Of a stretch of DNA of 64,000 nucleotides, positions 17,902 through 27,214 are shown in pieces. Source of the stretch: Sporosarcina quadrami. GTDB taxonomy: Bacteria > Bacillota > Bacilli > Bacillales_A > Planococcaceae. Position 1 is the first letter of the stretch. Every line of letters starts with the position of its first letter. Under the pieces are notes generated by a model. That model had not been told where the DNA came from and did no database searches. It was given only the letters and a program-made list of their open reading frames with translations. The position numbers and the translations under genes were made by a program. The stretch spans positions 1 through 64,000 of the forward strand of contig NZ_JACSQN010000011.1 in the NCBI RefSeq assembly GCF_014836615.1, read 5' to 3'.

Positions 17902-18684
17902 TTATGAATACTCACTACTACCATGCAATTCGATCATACTTCGTAAAAAGCGTATCGTTTGATCTTCTTCAATTAATTGCGTTTGAATCCACTCAACCTC
18001 ACGTTCCAGCAATCTACTAATCCGCTCCACCGCCTGCCCATGTTTCTGAGGGGTGATGAACTCCATAATCTCCTCCAATTCAAACACAACCGATTCCGGC
18101 AATGAACGTTCAAGCGTTTTCAATCCTAACGCAGCCCGTTCCGGAGCATATCGGAACAATAAAACCCGCCCCAAATGATTAACAACATTCGTCAACATCC
18201 GCACCGACCAAATATCATTTCCCCGTGCAGCTGACTGTTTATATTGATACAAAAACCACGCGACATCCAACACATCATCACGATATTGCTCCCCAGAGAT
18301 CGTCAGCCCTTGCGTATGTAAAAACTCCTCCATCACATTTTCCGGATCATACAACACCTTAAAATGATCACCGCCAACGAACGATTCCTTCGTCACTGTG
18401 AATAAATCAATATGCAGCATATCGTCATATACAGCAATGATTTGAGGTGCAACAATGAAAATATCATCCATTAAAATAGTATCCCGATACGCATGCACAT
18501 GATTCATCCGATTGGAGAGGAACTGCTCTTTATTCTCCTCGTTAACTAAACAATACAAATCGATGTCCGAATGCGCATCATGCTCGCCCCTGCCCATCGA
18601 TCCCTTCAAAAAGATCGCCTGTACAAGCGGATCACTTTTCAAACTCTCACTTATCTTCTCAACCGCCAATTCTTGACTTAACAT
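17902..18684 (-). CDS. Nucleotidyltransferase-domain protein
   Basis: Protein of 260 residues with an N-terminal nucleotidyltransferase (MNT/Pol-beta type) motif: GSMGRGEHDAHSDIDLY (about 26-42), where Gly-Ser and the Asp-x-Asp pair bind nucleotide and metal. The rest is helical, with no second recognisable domain. Related proteins include aminoglycoside nucleotidyltransferases, but similarity here is limited to the core motif, so the substrate is unknown and resistance should not be assumed. GGGAG lies 7 bases before the ATG. It precedes nothing obvious; the methyltransferase gene lies 25 bp upstream on the same strand and may be co-transcribed. Confidence 0.8.
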   Translation of the reverse strand: MLSQELAVEKISESLKSDPLVQAIFLKGSMGRGEHDAHSDIDLYCLVNEENKEQFLSNRMNHVHAYRDTILMDDIFIVAPQIIAVYDDMLHIDLFTVTKESFVGGDHFKVLYDPENVMEEFLHTQGLTISGEQYRDDVLDVAWFLYQYKQSAARGNDIWSVRMLTNVVNHLGRVLLFRYAPERAALGLKTLERSLPESVVFELEEIMEFITPQKHGQAVERISRLLEREVEWIQTQLIEEDQTIRFLRSMIELHGSSEYS

Positions 18685-18709
18685 ACGTCTTCTCCCTCAC
18701 TTATCAGTT

Positions 18710-19444
18710 TCAAATAGAAATCTCAAAAACCTGAAATACATTCCCTTCGCCATAGCCATCCTTCACTGTATGTATGACGACATCCTTAAATCCATTTCGT
18801 TTTAGCAAATCCTCAAATTCGCCAAGTCCATACACCCGTATCGGAAAGTCCATCAACTCCGTCTTCACCAACTGTTCGTCCACTATCGATTCATATTTCA
18901 GTTGGATGAAAAGCACTTTTTCATCTTCCTTATAATGAACCTTTCTATATTCCTTAATAAGCTCCTCATCTATTACCAGCTCATTCGTTTTCAACCATTC
19001 CGGAATTTCTTCCACCTCATCAGGCGTCGTGACGATCGTAATCAGTAACTTTCCATCACTCGCTAAAACAGACTTCATATTCTGCAAACTTCGGTCAACC
19101 AACGTTTCAGGAACAAGTGAAAATGACCCGATCGGAATCATTACAAGATCATACTTTTCCTCACTAATAAAGTCCTCTATCCTTTGTTTACTGACAATCG
19201 GTTCCAGGTCCAGTTTCTTCCCCTTCTCCATACACATCTTCAGCATTTCTTCAGACATATCAAATCCTTCAATATCAATCCCTTTTTGCATGAACGGGAT
19301 AAGCATCCTTCCATTACCACACATCGGCTCCAATACTTTTTTCCCGTTTGCAAATGAAAGATAAAAATCTAACTCCTTATTATTCGCTACAGACTTATCG
19401 CTTTCATACACTTTTGTACAAAGTGCCCCATAGTATTCTTTCAT
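18710..19444 (-). CDS. Class I SAM-dependent methyltransferase
   Basis: About 244 residues. The SAM-binding motif I is VLEPMCGNGRMLIPF (about 36-50), followed by the acidic motif II GFDMSEEML and a motif IV-like LVMIPIGSF. The C-terminal half is the usual beta-rich segment of small-molecule methyltransferases. The start at 19444 is supported by GGGAG eight bases upstream; an ATG five codons earlier has none. Substrate unknown. The gene sits 25 bp upstream of the nucleotidyltransferase gene. Confidence 0.85.
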   Translation of the reverse strand: MKEYYGALCTKVYESDKSVANNKELDFYLSFANGKKVLEPMCGNGRMLIPFMQKGIDIEGFDMSEEMLKMCMEKGKKLDLEPIVSKQRIEDFISEEKYDLVMIPIGSFSLVPETLVDRSLQNMKSVLASDGKLLITIVTTPDEVEEIPEWLKTNELVIDEELIKEYRKVHYKEDEKVLFIQLKYESIVDEQLVKTELMDFPIRVYGLGEFEDLLKRNGFKDVVIHTVKDGYGEGNVFQVFEISI

Positions 19445-19588
19445 GTAAACTACTCCCATCCAAAACCATTAAAGAACCATTTCGCCACAACACACACTTT
19501 CTCCTTTAATCGCACGACAAAAAAGACACCACTCCCATTCGAAGCGATGTCGTAAAAAGGAACTTTATTCATTTTGTATAATCAATCC

Positions 19589-20758
19589 TCATGCATATGA
19601 ATGTAAACCTGCAATGACAAGGTTCACAAATACTTGATTGAACACAATGAGACCAAATCCGATAATCCCCATCCACGCCGTCCGTTTCCCTTCCCAACCG
19701 TTGGAAGTCCGCAAATGCAGGAATGCAGCGTAAAATAGCCAAGTGATTAGCGCCCAAACTTCCTTAGGATCCCAACCCCAAAAACGCCCCCACGCTAGAT
19801 GCGCCCAAATCATCGCAAACAATAACCCACCTAATGAGAACAATGGAAAGCCTACAATAATTGTGCGATAGGTTATCTCATCCATTACCACCGGGTTTAC
19901 TTTAAGCGTTAAAGGCTTTACTAGTTGAATGATTTTCTTCTTCGTTATGAGCCGGATTAAAATATACATGCTTGTCCCTACAATAAATGCCCAAAGGATT
20001 GAATTGAGCTGCTTCGCGTCGATGGAATTAGATAATTCCAGTACTCCGATCGCTCCTTCAGTATCTATAAGAACCGCTCCATCATTTACGACAATCGCCG
20101 GCATTTTATAAGTAGCTTCTTCCATGACCTGTTCTTTATTTTCAAATTGAACTATCTTTTCGTCCATTGTCATTGAAAAAGTCATCGAGGAAACAATAAA
20201 TCCGACAACAACAATTAGACAATACATGACTACTTCCAAGCCTCTTGTATGCTTAGTCCTCTCCTCCACATTCAATACATTGAGTAAATAAATGACGCCA
20301 GTCACAAACGCAAAGGAGAGTATTGCACTCGAAACAGCGACAGTTATGACATGGATTGTCAGCCAATTACTTTGAAGCGCAGGAATTAAAGGAGATGCCT
20401 CCCTTGTAAAAACTGCCCCATACCCGATAATAATAAGTGAAACCGGTATCGAGAATAGCGCTACAATAATCTGTTTATACATTTGGTACATAATTAATGT
20501 ACTTCCAATAAGCATAATGCCGAAAAACGTCATGAACTCATACATATTGCTAACTGGTGCATGTCCTATCGCTGTCCAACGAAGGAAAAAGTAGACCAGT
20601 TGTAAGAGGAATGATAAGTACGTTACACCTACACCAATTCGTCTAGCCAGTTCTCTCTTAGATTTCACAGCGATTCCGATAGGTATAATCGATATCACTA
20701 ATAGAATAAATGCGAGAAACAGAGATTGACTACTTAATTCCAATAAATTCACTTTCAT
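19589..20758 (-). CDS. resC: Cytochrome c biogenesis protein, CcsA/ResC family
   Basis: Polytopic protein of about 389 residues that in system II moves haem across the membrane and attaches it to apocytochrome c. The WWD-like signature WGRFWGWDPKEVWALI (about 325-340) and conserved histidines in IGHAPVSN, WLTIHVI, WAHLAWG and GLHSYA support the call. About eight to ten membrane segments. The start was set at the ATG eight bases after GGAGG. In Bacillus the partner ResB is encoded next door; no ResB gene is seen in this window. Confidence 0.88.
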   Translation of the reverse strand: MKVNLLELSSQSLFLAFILLVISIIPIGIAVKSKRELARRIGVGVTYLSFLLQLVYFFLRWTAIGHAPVSNMYEFMTFFGIMLIGSTLIMYQMYKQIIVALFSIPVSLIIIGYGAVFTREASPLIPALQSNWLTIHVITVAVSSAILSFAFVTGVIYLLNVLNVEERTKHTRGLEVVMYCLIVVVGFIVSSMTFSMTMDEKIVQFENKEQVMEEATYKMPAIVVNDGAVLIDTEGAIGVLELSNSIDAKQLNSILWAFIVGTSMYILIRLITKKKIIQLVKPLTLKVNPVVMDEITYRTIIVGFPLFSLGGLLFAMIWAHLAWGRFWGWDPKEVWALITWLFYAAFLHLRTSNGWEGKRTAWMGIIGFGLIVFNQVFVNLVIAGLHSYA

Positions 20759-20921
20759 TTGACGAACCTCCAACTCCTATAACGGCTTAACATGTCACAT
20801 CGTTATGATCATCACCCATTATAGTCATGTTAGAATTGATTAAGGTCATTTTATCTTCAACGTCTTAAAATCGTTCCTGACCGTCATATCAAGCACTTAA
20901 ACCAAGCATAGGAGGAGAAAT

Positions 20922-22202
20922 ATGGCGACCTCTTTCATCATTGCCTTCAGTCTTTTTAATTTCCTCATTATATATGGATCTCTCTTCTATATAATGAATA
21001 TGAAAATTACACTAAAACGAGTTATTTGGTGTTTACTCGTTAATTCATTTGTGACTGTATTAGCTATCTATTTTCAGCATTCTCTTTGGATTCCAATGGT
21101 TGCTAGCATTTTACTCAGCATGGGTTTATTTTATATATTCTCTAGGAGAAAAATGGTCTTTCTTCACATGTTCGTTATTTATATTATTAGCATCCTAGCG
21201 GAATATACGGCACTATTTGTTGTTGTCGCGCTTAACCTACCTTCAATTATTCATGGAGTTCTGATCGTTCTCCTCATTGCAATTGTTGTCGTAATTTATA
21301 AAGCGTACTTGCTTCACTACACAGACAAGATTCGACTTTCAATGCTTTCGCAAATTTTATTAGCGCTAATATTAATCATCACTTTTATCGTTTTTTACAC
21401 ACTCATATTTTTACCCGCCGAAAAAGGTGACATCCAAATTTCCACAATCAATTTAATGACTTTATTTGTTTATTTTTTAATAATGATTGGGCTGACAAGT
21501 GTACTTTTACGTACAATCAGTAAGGAAAATTTATTGAACCAAAAAATGATTGAGCAACAGCAATTCACACAATACATGCATGCATTAGAACAAGTGAACC
21601 GCGAGATGCAAACATTCCGGCATGATTACGCGAATATCCTTTTATCATTAAGAGGTTATATAGAGCAAGAAGATTTAGTAGGTTTACGAAAGTATTTTAA
21701 TGATCAAATCATAAAAGAAGAACAACGTACGTTATTTAAAAACCAGATGTTCAGTCAGCTTGAAAATCTTGAAATGATTGAAATAAAAGGGTTAATCGCA
21801 ACGAAACTACTCATTGCTGATGAATACCATATTCCTATGAATATAGAGATTCCGGACACTATTCACGATATCGCTATGGATCGTATTCATCTGTCACGCA
21901 TCCTTGGTATTCTTTTAGATAATGCAATTGAAGCTAGCACCTCTTTGGATGACCCTAAGATTAATCTTGCTTTCATAGCTATGACAAACAACGTAGTAAT
22001 TGTCATTGAGAATAAAACAACGAGCGATATTGTAAATAGTAAACATTTGTTTGAAGAACAGTATTCGACAAAGGGAGAAAATCGTGGGATCGGTCTCTAT
22101 AACCTCAGAAAGATATTGTCTAACTACGACAATGTTACGCTAAACTCACGCATTGAAAATCATTGGTTTATACATGAAATCATTATTGACGGAGGGATGT
22201 AA
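20922..22202 (+). CDS. Agr-like sensor histidine kinase (GHKL type)
   Basis: Membrane kinase of 426 residues. About six N-terminal membrane segments (residues 1-200) form the sensor, then a coiled linker and the acceptor motif FRHDYANILL (His about 231), N box DNAIEAS and G box RGIGLYNLRKIL. This is the AgrC-type plan, usually activated by extracellular peptides. AGGAGG precedes the ATG. It forms an operon with the LytTR regulator that starts at the next base. No AgrB or AgrD homologue is seen nearby; the neighbouring secreted protein at 26707 is a possible but unproven ligand. Confidence 0.9.
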   Translation: MATSFIIAFSLFNFLIIYGSLFYIMNMKITLKRVIWCLLVNSFVTVLAIYFQHSLWIPMVASILLSMGLFYIFSRRKMVFLHMFVIYIISILAEYTALFVVVALNLPSIIHGVLIVLLIAIVVVIYKAYLLHYTDKIRLSMLSQILLALILIITFIVFYTLIFLPAEKGDIQISTINLMTLFVYFLIMIGLTSVLLRTISKENLLNQKMIEQQQFTQYMHALEQVNREMQTFRHDYANILLSLRGYIEQEDLVGLRKYFNDQIIKEEQRTLFKNQMFSQLENLEMIEIKGLIATKLLIADEYHIPMNIEIPDTIHDIAMDRIHLSRILGILLDNAIEASTSLDDPKINLAFIAMTNNVVIVIENKTTSDIVNSKHLFEEQYSTKGENRGIGLYNLRKILSNYDNVTLNSRIENHWFIHEIIIDGGM

Positions 22203-22952
22203 GTGAGGATTATCCTATGTGAAGATGATGATCTACAAAGAAACTTTCTACATAAAACCATTACAAACTATGCGCTATTTCATGAGCCAAGCATTGAAAT
22301 TGTTCTTTCCGCAAGCCAACCAGATGAAGTATTATCCTATTTAGAACAGCGGCAAGCGGATTGTTATTTTTTAGACATTGAGTTGAATCACCCGTTAAAC
22401 GGGATGGATGTTGCGGTAGAAATTAGAAAAAGAGATCCATTAGCAACAATTATTTTCATTACGACACATGCTGATCGATTAAAACTTACATTCACTTATA
22501 AATTAGCAGCACTTGATTTCATTGTGAAAGACACACCCGAGCAAATCAGCAAACAAGTTATTGAGGTTCTGCAAGTAGCATTCAATAAATATAAACAGCT
22601 TGGTGAATTTGATCAATCGGAAATGTTGCAAATTAAAATTGGCGAGCGCATTAAAAATATCAAGATTCACGACATCTATTTCATTGAAACATCCTCTAGT
22701 CCACATAAGCTTGAATTACATGAGAAAAATGGATACTACGAATTTTACGGTAAACTGAAAGAATTTGAAGAACTAGCTGAGTCCTTATATCGATGCCATA
22801 AAAGTTTCTTAATAAACCTTCAGCACGTGAAAGAACTTAATGCAAAAGAACGGACAGTCACAATGGCAAATGGGGCAGTTTGTTCAATTTCATTTCGTCT
22901 ATTTCGGGAATTGCAACGAAGACTTTCGCTAATGAATGAAACGAAATTATAG
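22203..22952 (+). CDS. AgrA-like LytTR response regulator
   Basis: Regulator of 249 residues: receiver domain with acidic residues CEDDD, phospho-acceptor Asp in CYFLDIEL (about 60) and ITTHAD, then a LytTR DNA-binding domain from about residue 145 (IYFIETSSSPHKLELH, YRCHKSFLINLQHV). The start is GTG, seven bases after GGAGG within the end of the kinase gene. It should be phosphorylated by the adjacent kinase and bind direct repeats near target promoters; the ABC transporter and small secreted protein downstream are candidate targets by proximity only. Confidence 0.92.
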   Translation: MRIILCEDDDLQRNFLHKTITNYALFHEPSIEIVLSASQPDEVLSYLEQRQADCYFLDIELNHPLNGMDVAVEIRKRDPLATIIFITTHADRLKLTFTYKLAALDFIVKDTPEQISKQVIEVLQVAFNKYKQLGEFDQSEMLQIKIGERIKNIKIHDIYFIETSSSPHKLELHEKNGYYEFYGKLKEFEELAESLYRCHKSFLINLQHVKELNAKERTVTMANGAVCSISFRLFRELQRRLSLMNETKL

Positions 22953-23065
22953 GCGAACCGTATACAGACTGCTTTCTAATGCAAAATAGACTTACCACAC
23001 ATCAAAAAACCAAACCAAGCCATATTAAGATGGCAAACGCAAATACGATATGGGAGGTTTTCAGT

Positions 23066-23239
23066 ATGAAACAAGGTGCACATAGCAATATGTATTCCAA
23101 TCCAAAGACACCGGGGAATCGTAATGAAGTAAAAGAAGAGATTTCCATGGAGCTTGCGGAACTTGGTAATTTGACACCGAAGCAAGAGAAAATGACACCG
23201 AATCATCGGGAGACGGCAGAGAAGGATAAGCATTATTAA
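23066..23239 (+). CDS. Small hydrophilic protein, unknown
   Basis: 57 residues, highly charged, rich in Glu, Lys, Asn and Pro, with no signal peptide or membrane segment. A strong GGGAGG lies 8 bases before the ATG and a perfect hairpin terminator follows, so it is probably expressed. It lies about 110 bp after the LytTR regulator and may be in its operon or have its own promoter. Composition and size are reminiscent of small spore proteins, but I recognise no family motif. Confidence 0.6.
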   Translation: MKQGAHSNMYSNPKTPGNRNEVKEEISMELAELGNLTPKQEKMTPNHRETAEKDKHY

Positions 23240-23282
23240 CAACATCATTCACTAACTGCAGGGTCATTAAAATTCACCAACA

Positions 23283-23327
23283 AAAACGACAGATCAGGAT
23301 AGAACAATCTCTCCTCTCTGTCGTTTT
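23283..23327. terminator. Bidirectional terminator
   Basis: AAAACGACAGA (23283-23293) pairs perfectly with TCTGTCGTTTT (23317-23327), followed by ATTCTCC. It separates the small plus-strand gene from the convergent ABC-2 permease gene. Confidence 0.75.
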
Positions 23328-23335
23328 ATTCTCCT

Positions 23336-24454
23336 TCAAACAATCTTACTCGTATTGATCTTCCAGGCAGCAAGTATATACAGAACAATCGATGTTGCAA
23401 GCGTAATCGGTATTGCCTGGTACCACATCTGATCATTTTGCTGGAGGATCATGTCACCGGGCAGCAGGTTTGCAAATGGGTTGAACCAGGAGAACGGACC
23501 CCAAGTAACGAAGTTGGACAGGAAGTAGCCGCCCGCCAAGGTCAATAATACGACAGCCAAAGTGGCAAGTGTCTGTTTGAACAGGAGGCTGTATAGGAAA
23601 TACAAAGTGATGACCATAAGGATGGCTACTGATACAAGGAGAATCCCTTTTGTCATGTAGCTGGAAATCGTTATGAATTCGATGGCGTTATTCTTTTCGA
23701 TCAGCATTGGATAATTAAATGTACCTTTTTCACCGAATAGGAGGCCAATCAGTCCAGCTGACAGGAGGACAGTCCCCGTCATAATTACATACAATAAGAC
23801 CGAACTCCAGAACTTGCTCGTTACAATCCAAGTTTTCTTAAGCGGTTGTGTGAATAACTGATTGATGGAATGATTTTCGTACTCTCCAGACATCGATTCA
23901 CCAATCACCAATATGAGTAGAACGAAAGCTCCAAAATGGATGTACAGGTCAACAATCTGTTTCATGAAATTCGGCATTGCCACACTATATATATCATGTT
24001 CGGGCGCTATGCCTTCCTTCAATAGCTTTTCATTCAGAGTCGTGCTCGTATGGATTTCTTTTTCCGATAGAGGGAAGTCACCGCCTTCATTCTTATAGAC
24101 TAATGTATTGGCGAAGATTTCATTTTGCAAAGTTAACTTCCGTTGCCAGTCATCCGATGAGGCTATGCCGTTCAATTCATATAATTGGTCACGAATTTCC
24201 GAATTCATTTTTTGCAGCTTCAATTGCTCTTCATCTTCGGGACTATTCTCTAAAGCTATCCGGTGGACTCTTGAATTCGCTTGACTCGCCTTCGTCTGAT
24301 TGGCAATTTGCTCCTTCTCCTCTTTTTCAATATACGATTGAAAGGTGACATTGCGTGCGAATAACAAAGCGATTCCAATAATTAGAAGCAGCATGATATA
24401 AAGAAACCTCTTGCTAAAGAAGATTTTTTTGAATTCAAATAGCAACAGTTTCAT
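23336..24454 (-). CDS. ABC-2 type transporter permease (second permease of cluster)
   Basis: Permease of about 372 residues: one N-terminal helix (about 18-36), a long extracellular stretch to about 160, then five helices. AAGGAG lies 7 bases before the chosen ATG; the longer frame upstream lacks a site. It overlaps the ATPase gene by 20 nt and shares its layout with the permease at 25359, so the two probably form a heterodimer. Such permease-ATPase-permease sets often serve peptide-antibiotic immunity or export. Substrate unknown. Confidence 0.85.
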   Translation of the reverse strand: MKLLLFEFKKIFFSKRFLYIMLLLIIGIALLFARNVTFQSYIEKEEKEQIANQTKASQANSRVHRIALENSPEDEEQLKLQKMNSEIRDQLYELNGIASSDDWQRKLTLQNEIFANTLVYKNEGGDFPLSEKEIHTSTTLNEKLLKEGIAPEHDIYSVAMPNFMKQIVDLYIHFGAFVLLILVIGESMSGEYENHSINQLFTQPLKKTWIVTSKFWSSVLLYVIMTGTVLLSAGLIGLLFGEKGTFNYPMLIEKNNAIEFITISSYMTKGILLVSVAILMVITLYFLYSLLFKQTLATLAVVLLTLAGGYFLSNFVTWGPFSWFNPFANLLPGDMILQQNDQMWYQAIPITLATSIVLYILAAWKINTSKIV

Positions 24455-25331
24455 CGGTCTTCTCCTTCGCAAACAATTCCTGATAGCGTCTTTCCGCACC
24501 AATTTTCTTCGTTTCTATGGAGGTGATGGTGATACCATTTGCTTTCATAATATCCAGGAAGTTCTGCAAAATCACTTCTATTTCCAAAAAGCTGATAACC
24601 CCCTCAATCATCGTGCATGAGATGCCTGCCTGTTTCAAAACCGTCGTCGCTTTCAACGGATCATCCACATTGACAAAGTACTGATTTGAAGAAAAGTCTT
24701 GAAGAGATTCCTTTAGAAGTGCTCCATCTTTCATGAAATAAATGATATTCGTCAAGCGGTCAATTTCATCCAGATTATGTGAAGAGAGAATAATAGTTGT
24801 GCCTTCTTCATATAGCTCCAATAGGATATTGCGCATATTGATGGCACTTGTCGGGTCAAGCCCGTTCAACGGTTCATCCAGCAATAATAATTTCGGTTTA
24901 TTGATAATCGACATGGCAAGCAGCAAATGCTGCTTCATGCCAAGCGAATAATTCCTCACTCTTTTTTTCATATAGCCCGTCATACCCACACGATCGGTCA
25001 CTTCTTTAATGTGGGATAAAGGGATCTTTTGCACATGACAGATGAATTTCAAATGGTCGTACCCTGTCAAATCCCCATAGAGGATCCGGTTATCCTGCAA
25101 ATAGGACACTTCGTAAAAGATGGAAGCATCTGTGTTCTTTTTGCCGACCAATTCAACGCTTCCTTCATTAAATGGCAGCAAGTTCGTCATGCAGTTCATT
25201 AAAGTTGTTTTTCCAGCGCCGTTCGGACCGACAAGTGCGATAATCTGCGGAGATTCGATTGTAATGTCAATCCCTTTTAAAACAGGTTGTTTTTTATAGT
25301 GTTTTTTTAAGTTGGATACTTGAACAATCAC
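24435..25331 (-). CDS. ABC transporter ATPase of the ABC-2 cluster
   Basis: ATPase of 298 residues. Walker A GPNGAGKTT (about 35-43), Q loop YLQDNRILY, signature-like RNYSLGMKQHLLLAM (about 134, the usual SGG/LSxG replaced by SLGM as in many bacitracin- and lantibiotic-type ATPases), Walker B LLLLDEPLNGLDP (about 157) and H-loop His in LSSHNLDE. GTG start with GGGGG eight bases upstream. It lies between two permease genes on the same strand. Confidence 0.92.
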   Translation of the reverse strand: MIVQVSNLKKHYKKQPVLKGIDITIESPQIIALVGPNGAGKTTLMNCMTNLLPFNEGSVELVGKKNTDASIFYEVSYLQDNRILYGDLTGYDHLKFICHVQKIPLSHIKEVTDRVGMTGYMKKRVRNYSLGMKQHLLLAMSIINKPKLLLLDEPLNGLDPTSAINMRNILLELYEEGTTIILSSHNLDEIDRLTNIIYFMKDGALLKESLQDFSSNQYFVNVDDPLKATTVLKQAGISCTMIEGVISFLEIEVILQNFLDIMKANGITITSIETKKIGAERRYQELFAKEKTDETVAI

Positions 25332-25358
25332 TGTACAATCCCCCTATTTTTCTATTTT

Positions 25359-26600
25359 TCATACCCGTTGCTTGTATTGAAATAGTGATAAAAGGTAAGT
25401 CGCCACAAGTAGAATTCCACTACCTACACCAAGAACGATCATCCCGTTTGCATAATCGAAGTTGAAATTCTTCAAGGAAGCAGCCATTTCCATCGTGACG
25501 ATTTTTGGTGTCGAAAAATAATGGAATGGTATGAAGTGCGCAAAACTCGATAAGACTGCCTGGTCCGCCAGCTGCATGCCTAGCAGGATTGTAATAATCG
25601 TCAATCCTAGCGCTATAATCGTCCGTTTCGTCAATAACGAGAACAGGAACAACAAGGAATAGCTGAACAGAAGCACCATGAAAAACAGCAGCCCCGACTT
25701 TAAGATAAAGATACCCATATTGATAAATTCAAACGAATACTCTTCTCCGTAAACGAGCACCGGATAATTCCAATCGCCCAAGCGGTCGAACACAGTTCCT
25801 AGCACGACAGCTACAACCCCGATACCTGCAAGGAATAAAAAGCTCAAAAACATAACGGACAGGAACTTACTGACCAGTATGCTATGGCGATTGATCGGCT
25901 GCGTTCTCAATAGATGAATCGATCCGTTAGTGCCCAAGCCCTCTTTTGTAACAATATCGCCAAAAAGGAGAAGGAAGAAGAAGACCCCACCCATGCTGAA
26001 GAAAAGGTTTGCGACATGGTTCGTAAAATAGATGCCTGTTGAAGAATATTGGTTGCTATATTTTTCGACAATCTGTCTCTGAAAATCATCATCTCCGACA
26101 CCCGCCATCGGGTAATACAAGTCATAGGCCGTTTTCCATGATACATCCCACAACCAAAATACCGGTTCAATGTCTTTTTCACTCAACCAATTATATTGTG
26201 CCCGCCTCGTCTCCATTGTAAAAAGCGTTGGGAAAGAGGATGTATAATATTGCCTGTTTGCAATGTTGCTATCGAGATCGGCCGGTAAAAGTTCAATTTG
26301 ACGGTTGAAAACAGCTGGCCAATCTTCTTTTTTATATGCATCCGCTTCATCTCTTTGCTTTTCATATATATTGTTAAAAATCTCAAAATCAGTAGTACCT
26401 TCTTCGATCTTCGATAGTTGTGTTTCCATTCCTTCCAACGTACCTTCAAGGGTGGCGACTACTTCCTCCAAGCGGGTCGTATTTATGTAAGCGTATACAT
26501 AGTAGGCTATGAGAAAGAGCAGTAAAATGAACGACAACATCCGAAAATACTTTGTCTTAACAATCTTATTCACTTCAAATTGAAGCATTCTAATTCCCAA
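25359..26600 (-). CDS. ABC-2 type transporter permease (first permease of cluster)
   Basis: About 413 residues, with the same plan as its partner at 23336: N-terminal helix, an extracellular region of about 150 residues with a coiled-coil start, then five or six helices. The chosen start is TTG at 26600, six bases after AGGGGG; an ATG four codons later is possible but has a poor site. It is the first of three overlapping or closely spaced transporter genes and lies downstream of the small secreted protein gene, separated by a hairpin. Confidence 0.83.
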   Translation of the reverse strand: MGIRMLQFEVNKIVKTKYFRMLSFILLLFLIAYYVYAYINTTRLEEVVATLEGTLEGMETQLSKIEEGTTDFEIFNNIYEKQRDEADAYKKEDWPAVFNRQIELLPADLDSNIANRQYYTSSFPTLFTMETRRAQYNWLSEKDIEPVFWLWDVSWKTAYDLYYPMAGVGDDDFQRQIVEKYSNQYSSTGIYFTNHVANLFFSMGGVFFFLLLFGDIVTKEGLGTNGSIHLLRTQPINRHSILVSKFLSVMFLSFLFLAGIGVVAVVLGTVFDRLGDWNYPVLVYGEEYSFEFINMGIFILKSGLLFFMVLLFSYSLLFLFSLLTKRTIIALGLTIITILLGMQLADQAVLSSFAHFIPFHYFSTPKIVTMEMAASLKNFNFDYANGMIVLGVGSGILLVATYLLSLFQYKQRV

Positions 26601-26656
26601 AGATATCCCCCTTTCTTCAATTTCATACTCTATAGTAAACAAAGCAATTCTGGAAT

Positions 26657-26682
26657 AGAACTCCTTTTTGTATAGGAGTTCT
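26657..26682 (-). terminator. Hairpin between secreted protein gene and transporter operon
   Basis: AGAACTCCT and AGGAGTTCT form a 9-bp stem with an 8-base loop, lying 24 bp beyond the secreted protein's stop codon and 56 bp before the permease start. On the minus strand it is not followed by a strong T run, so it may be a partial terminator or processing site allowing the small gene to be made in excess over the transporter. Confidence 0.5.
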
Positions 26683-26706
26683 CCCGAATGCTTCTCATTT
26701 ATTTAA

Positions 26707-27027
26707 TTATTCTTCGGCATTGTCTTTTGCCATGGCACAAGGCCCAGAGCAATAAACAGTTCCTGAATAAGTCACTCTGATCATATCTCCGAATGACTGT
26801 TGCCCGGAGTAGGAAAGTACACCTGACCAACCACCTACATTGTAATCATAAATACTCTGGATAGGTTCATTTGGTCCAACATAGATATGAATTGTCACCG
26901 GCTTGCTCGTAGCAAGCTCTACTTCTGCTTCAGATTGATTTGTTTCCGCCGACGATTGTACAGACATACCGACATAACCCACTACCAGCAGACAGAGAAC
27001 TGCAACTAATTTCACTACTTTCTTCAT
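26707..27027 (-). CDS. Small secreted protein with two-Cys tail, unknown
   Basis: 106 residues. An N-terminal signal peptide (about 1-27, VKLVAVLCLLVVGYVG core, likely cleaved near SSAET) gives a mature protein of about 80 residues with an acidic start, a Gly/Ser/Tyr/Val-rich middle (YDYNVGGWSGVLSYSG) and a tail containing YCSGPC. No lipobox and no peptide-export double-Gly leader. AGGAGG lies 7 bases before the ATG. It is encoded directly before the ABC-2 operon on the same strand, which suggests a functional link: bacteriocin-like product, signal, or accessory protein. I do not recognise the family. Confidence 0.7.
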   Translation of the reverse strand: MKKVVKLVAVLCLLVVGYVGMSVQSSAETNQSEAEVELATSKPVTIHIYVGPNEPIQSIYDYNVGGWSGVLSYSGQQSFGDMIRVTYSGTVYCSGPCAMAKDNAEE

Positions 27028-27214
27028 TCCTCATCCTCCTAAAATAATAGTAGATCGAACAAAGAACAGATCACACCTCCTTTTTAACGTCTTATAGTTG
27101 TAGTTCGACATGAACTCTCCTTCCTCCTCTAGTTATTCGAATATTTTATATTGTGTATATAAATTGTTATGGTAACATTAAAATTAACATTCAATTTAAA
27201 AGGGAGGCAATTTT

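Noticed and set aside
17902..18684. Aminoglycoside resistance gene
   Set aside because: Only the general nucleotidyltransferase core motif is present; specific resistance-family motifs were not seen.
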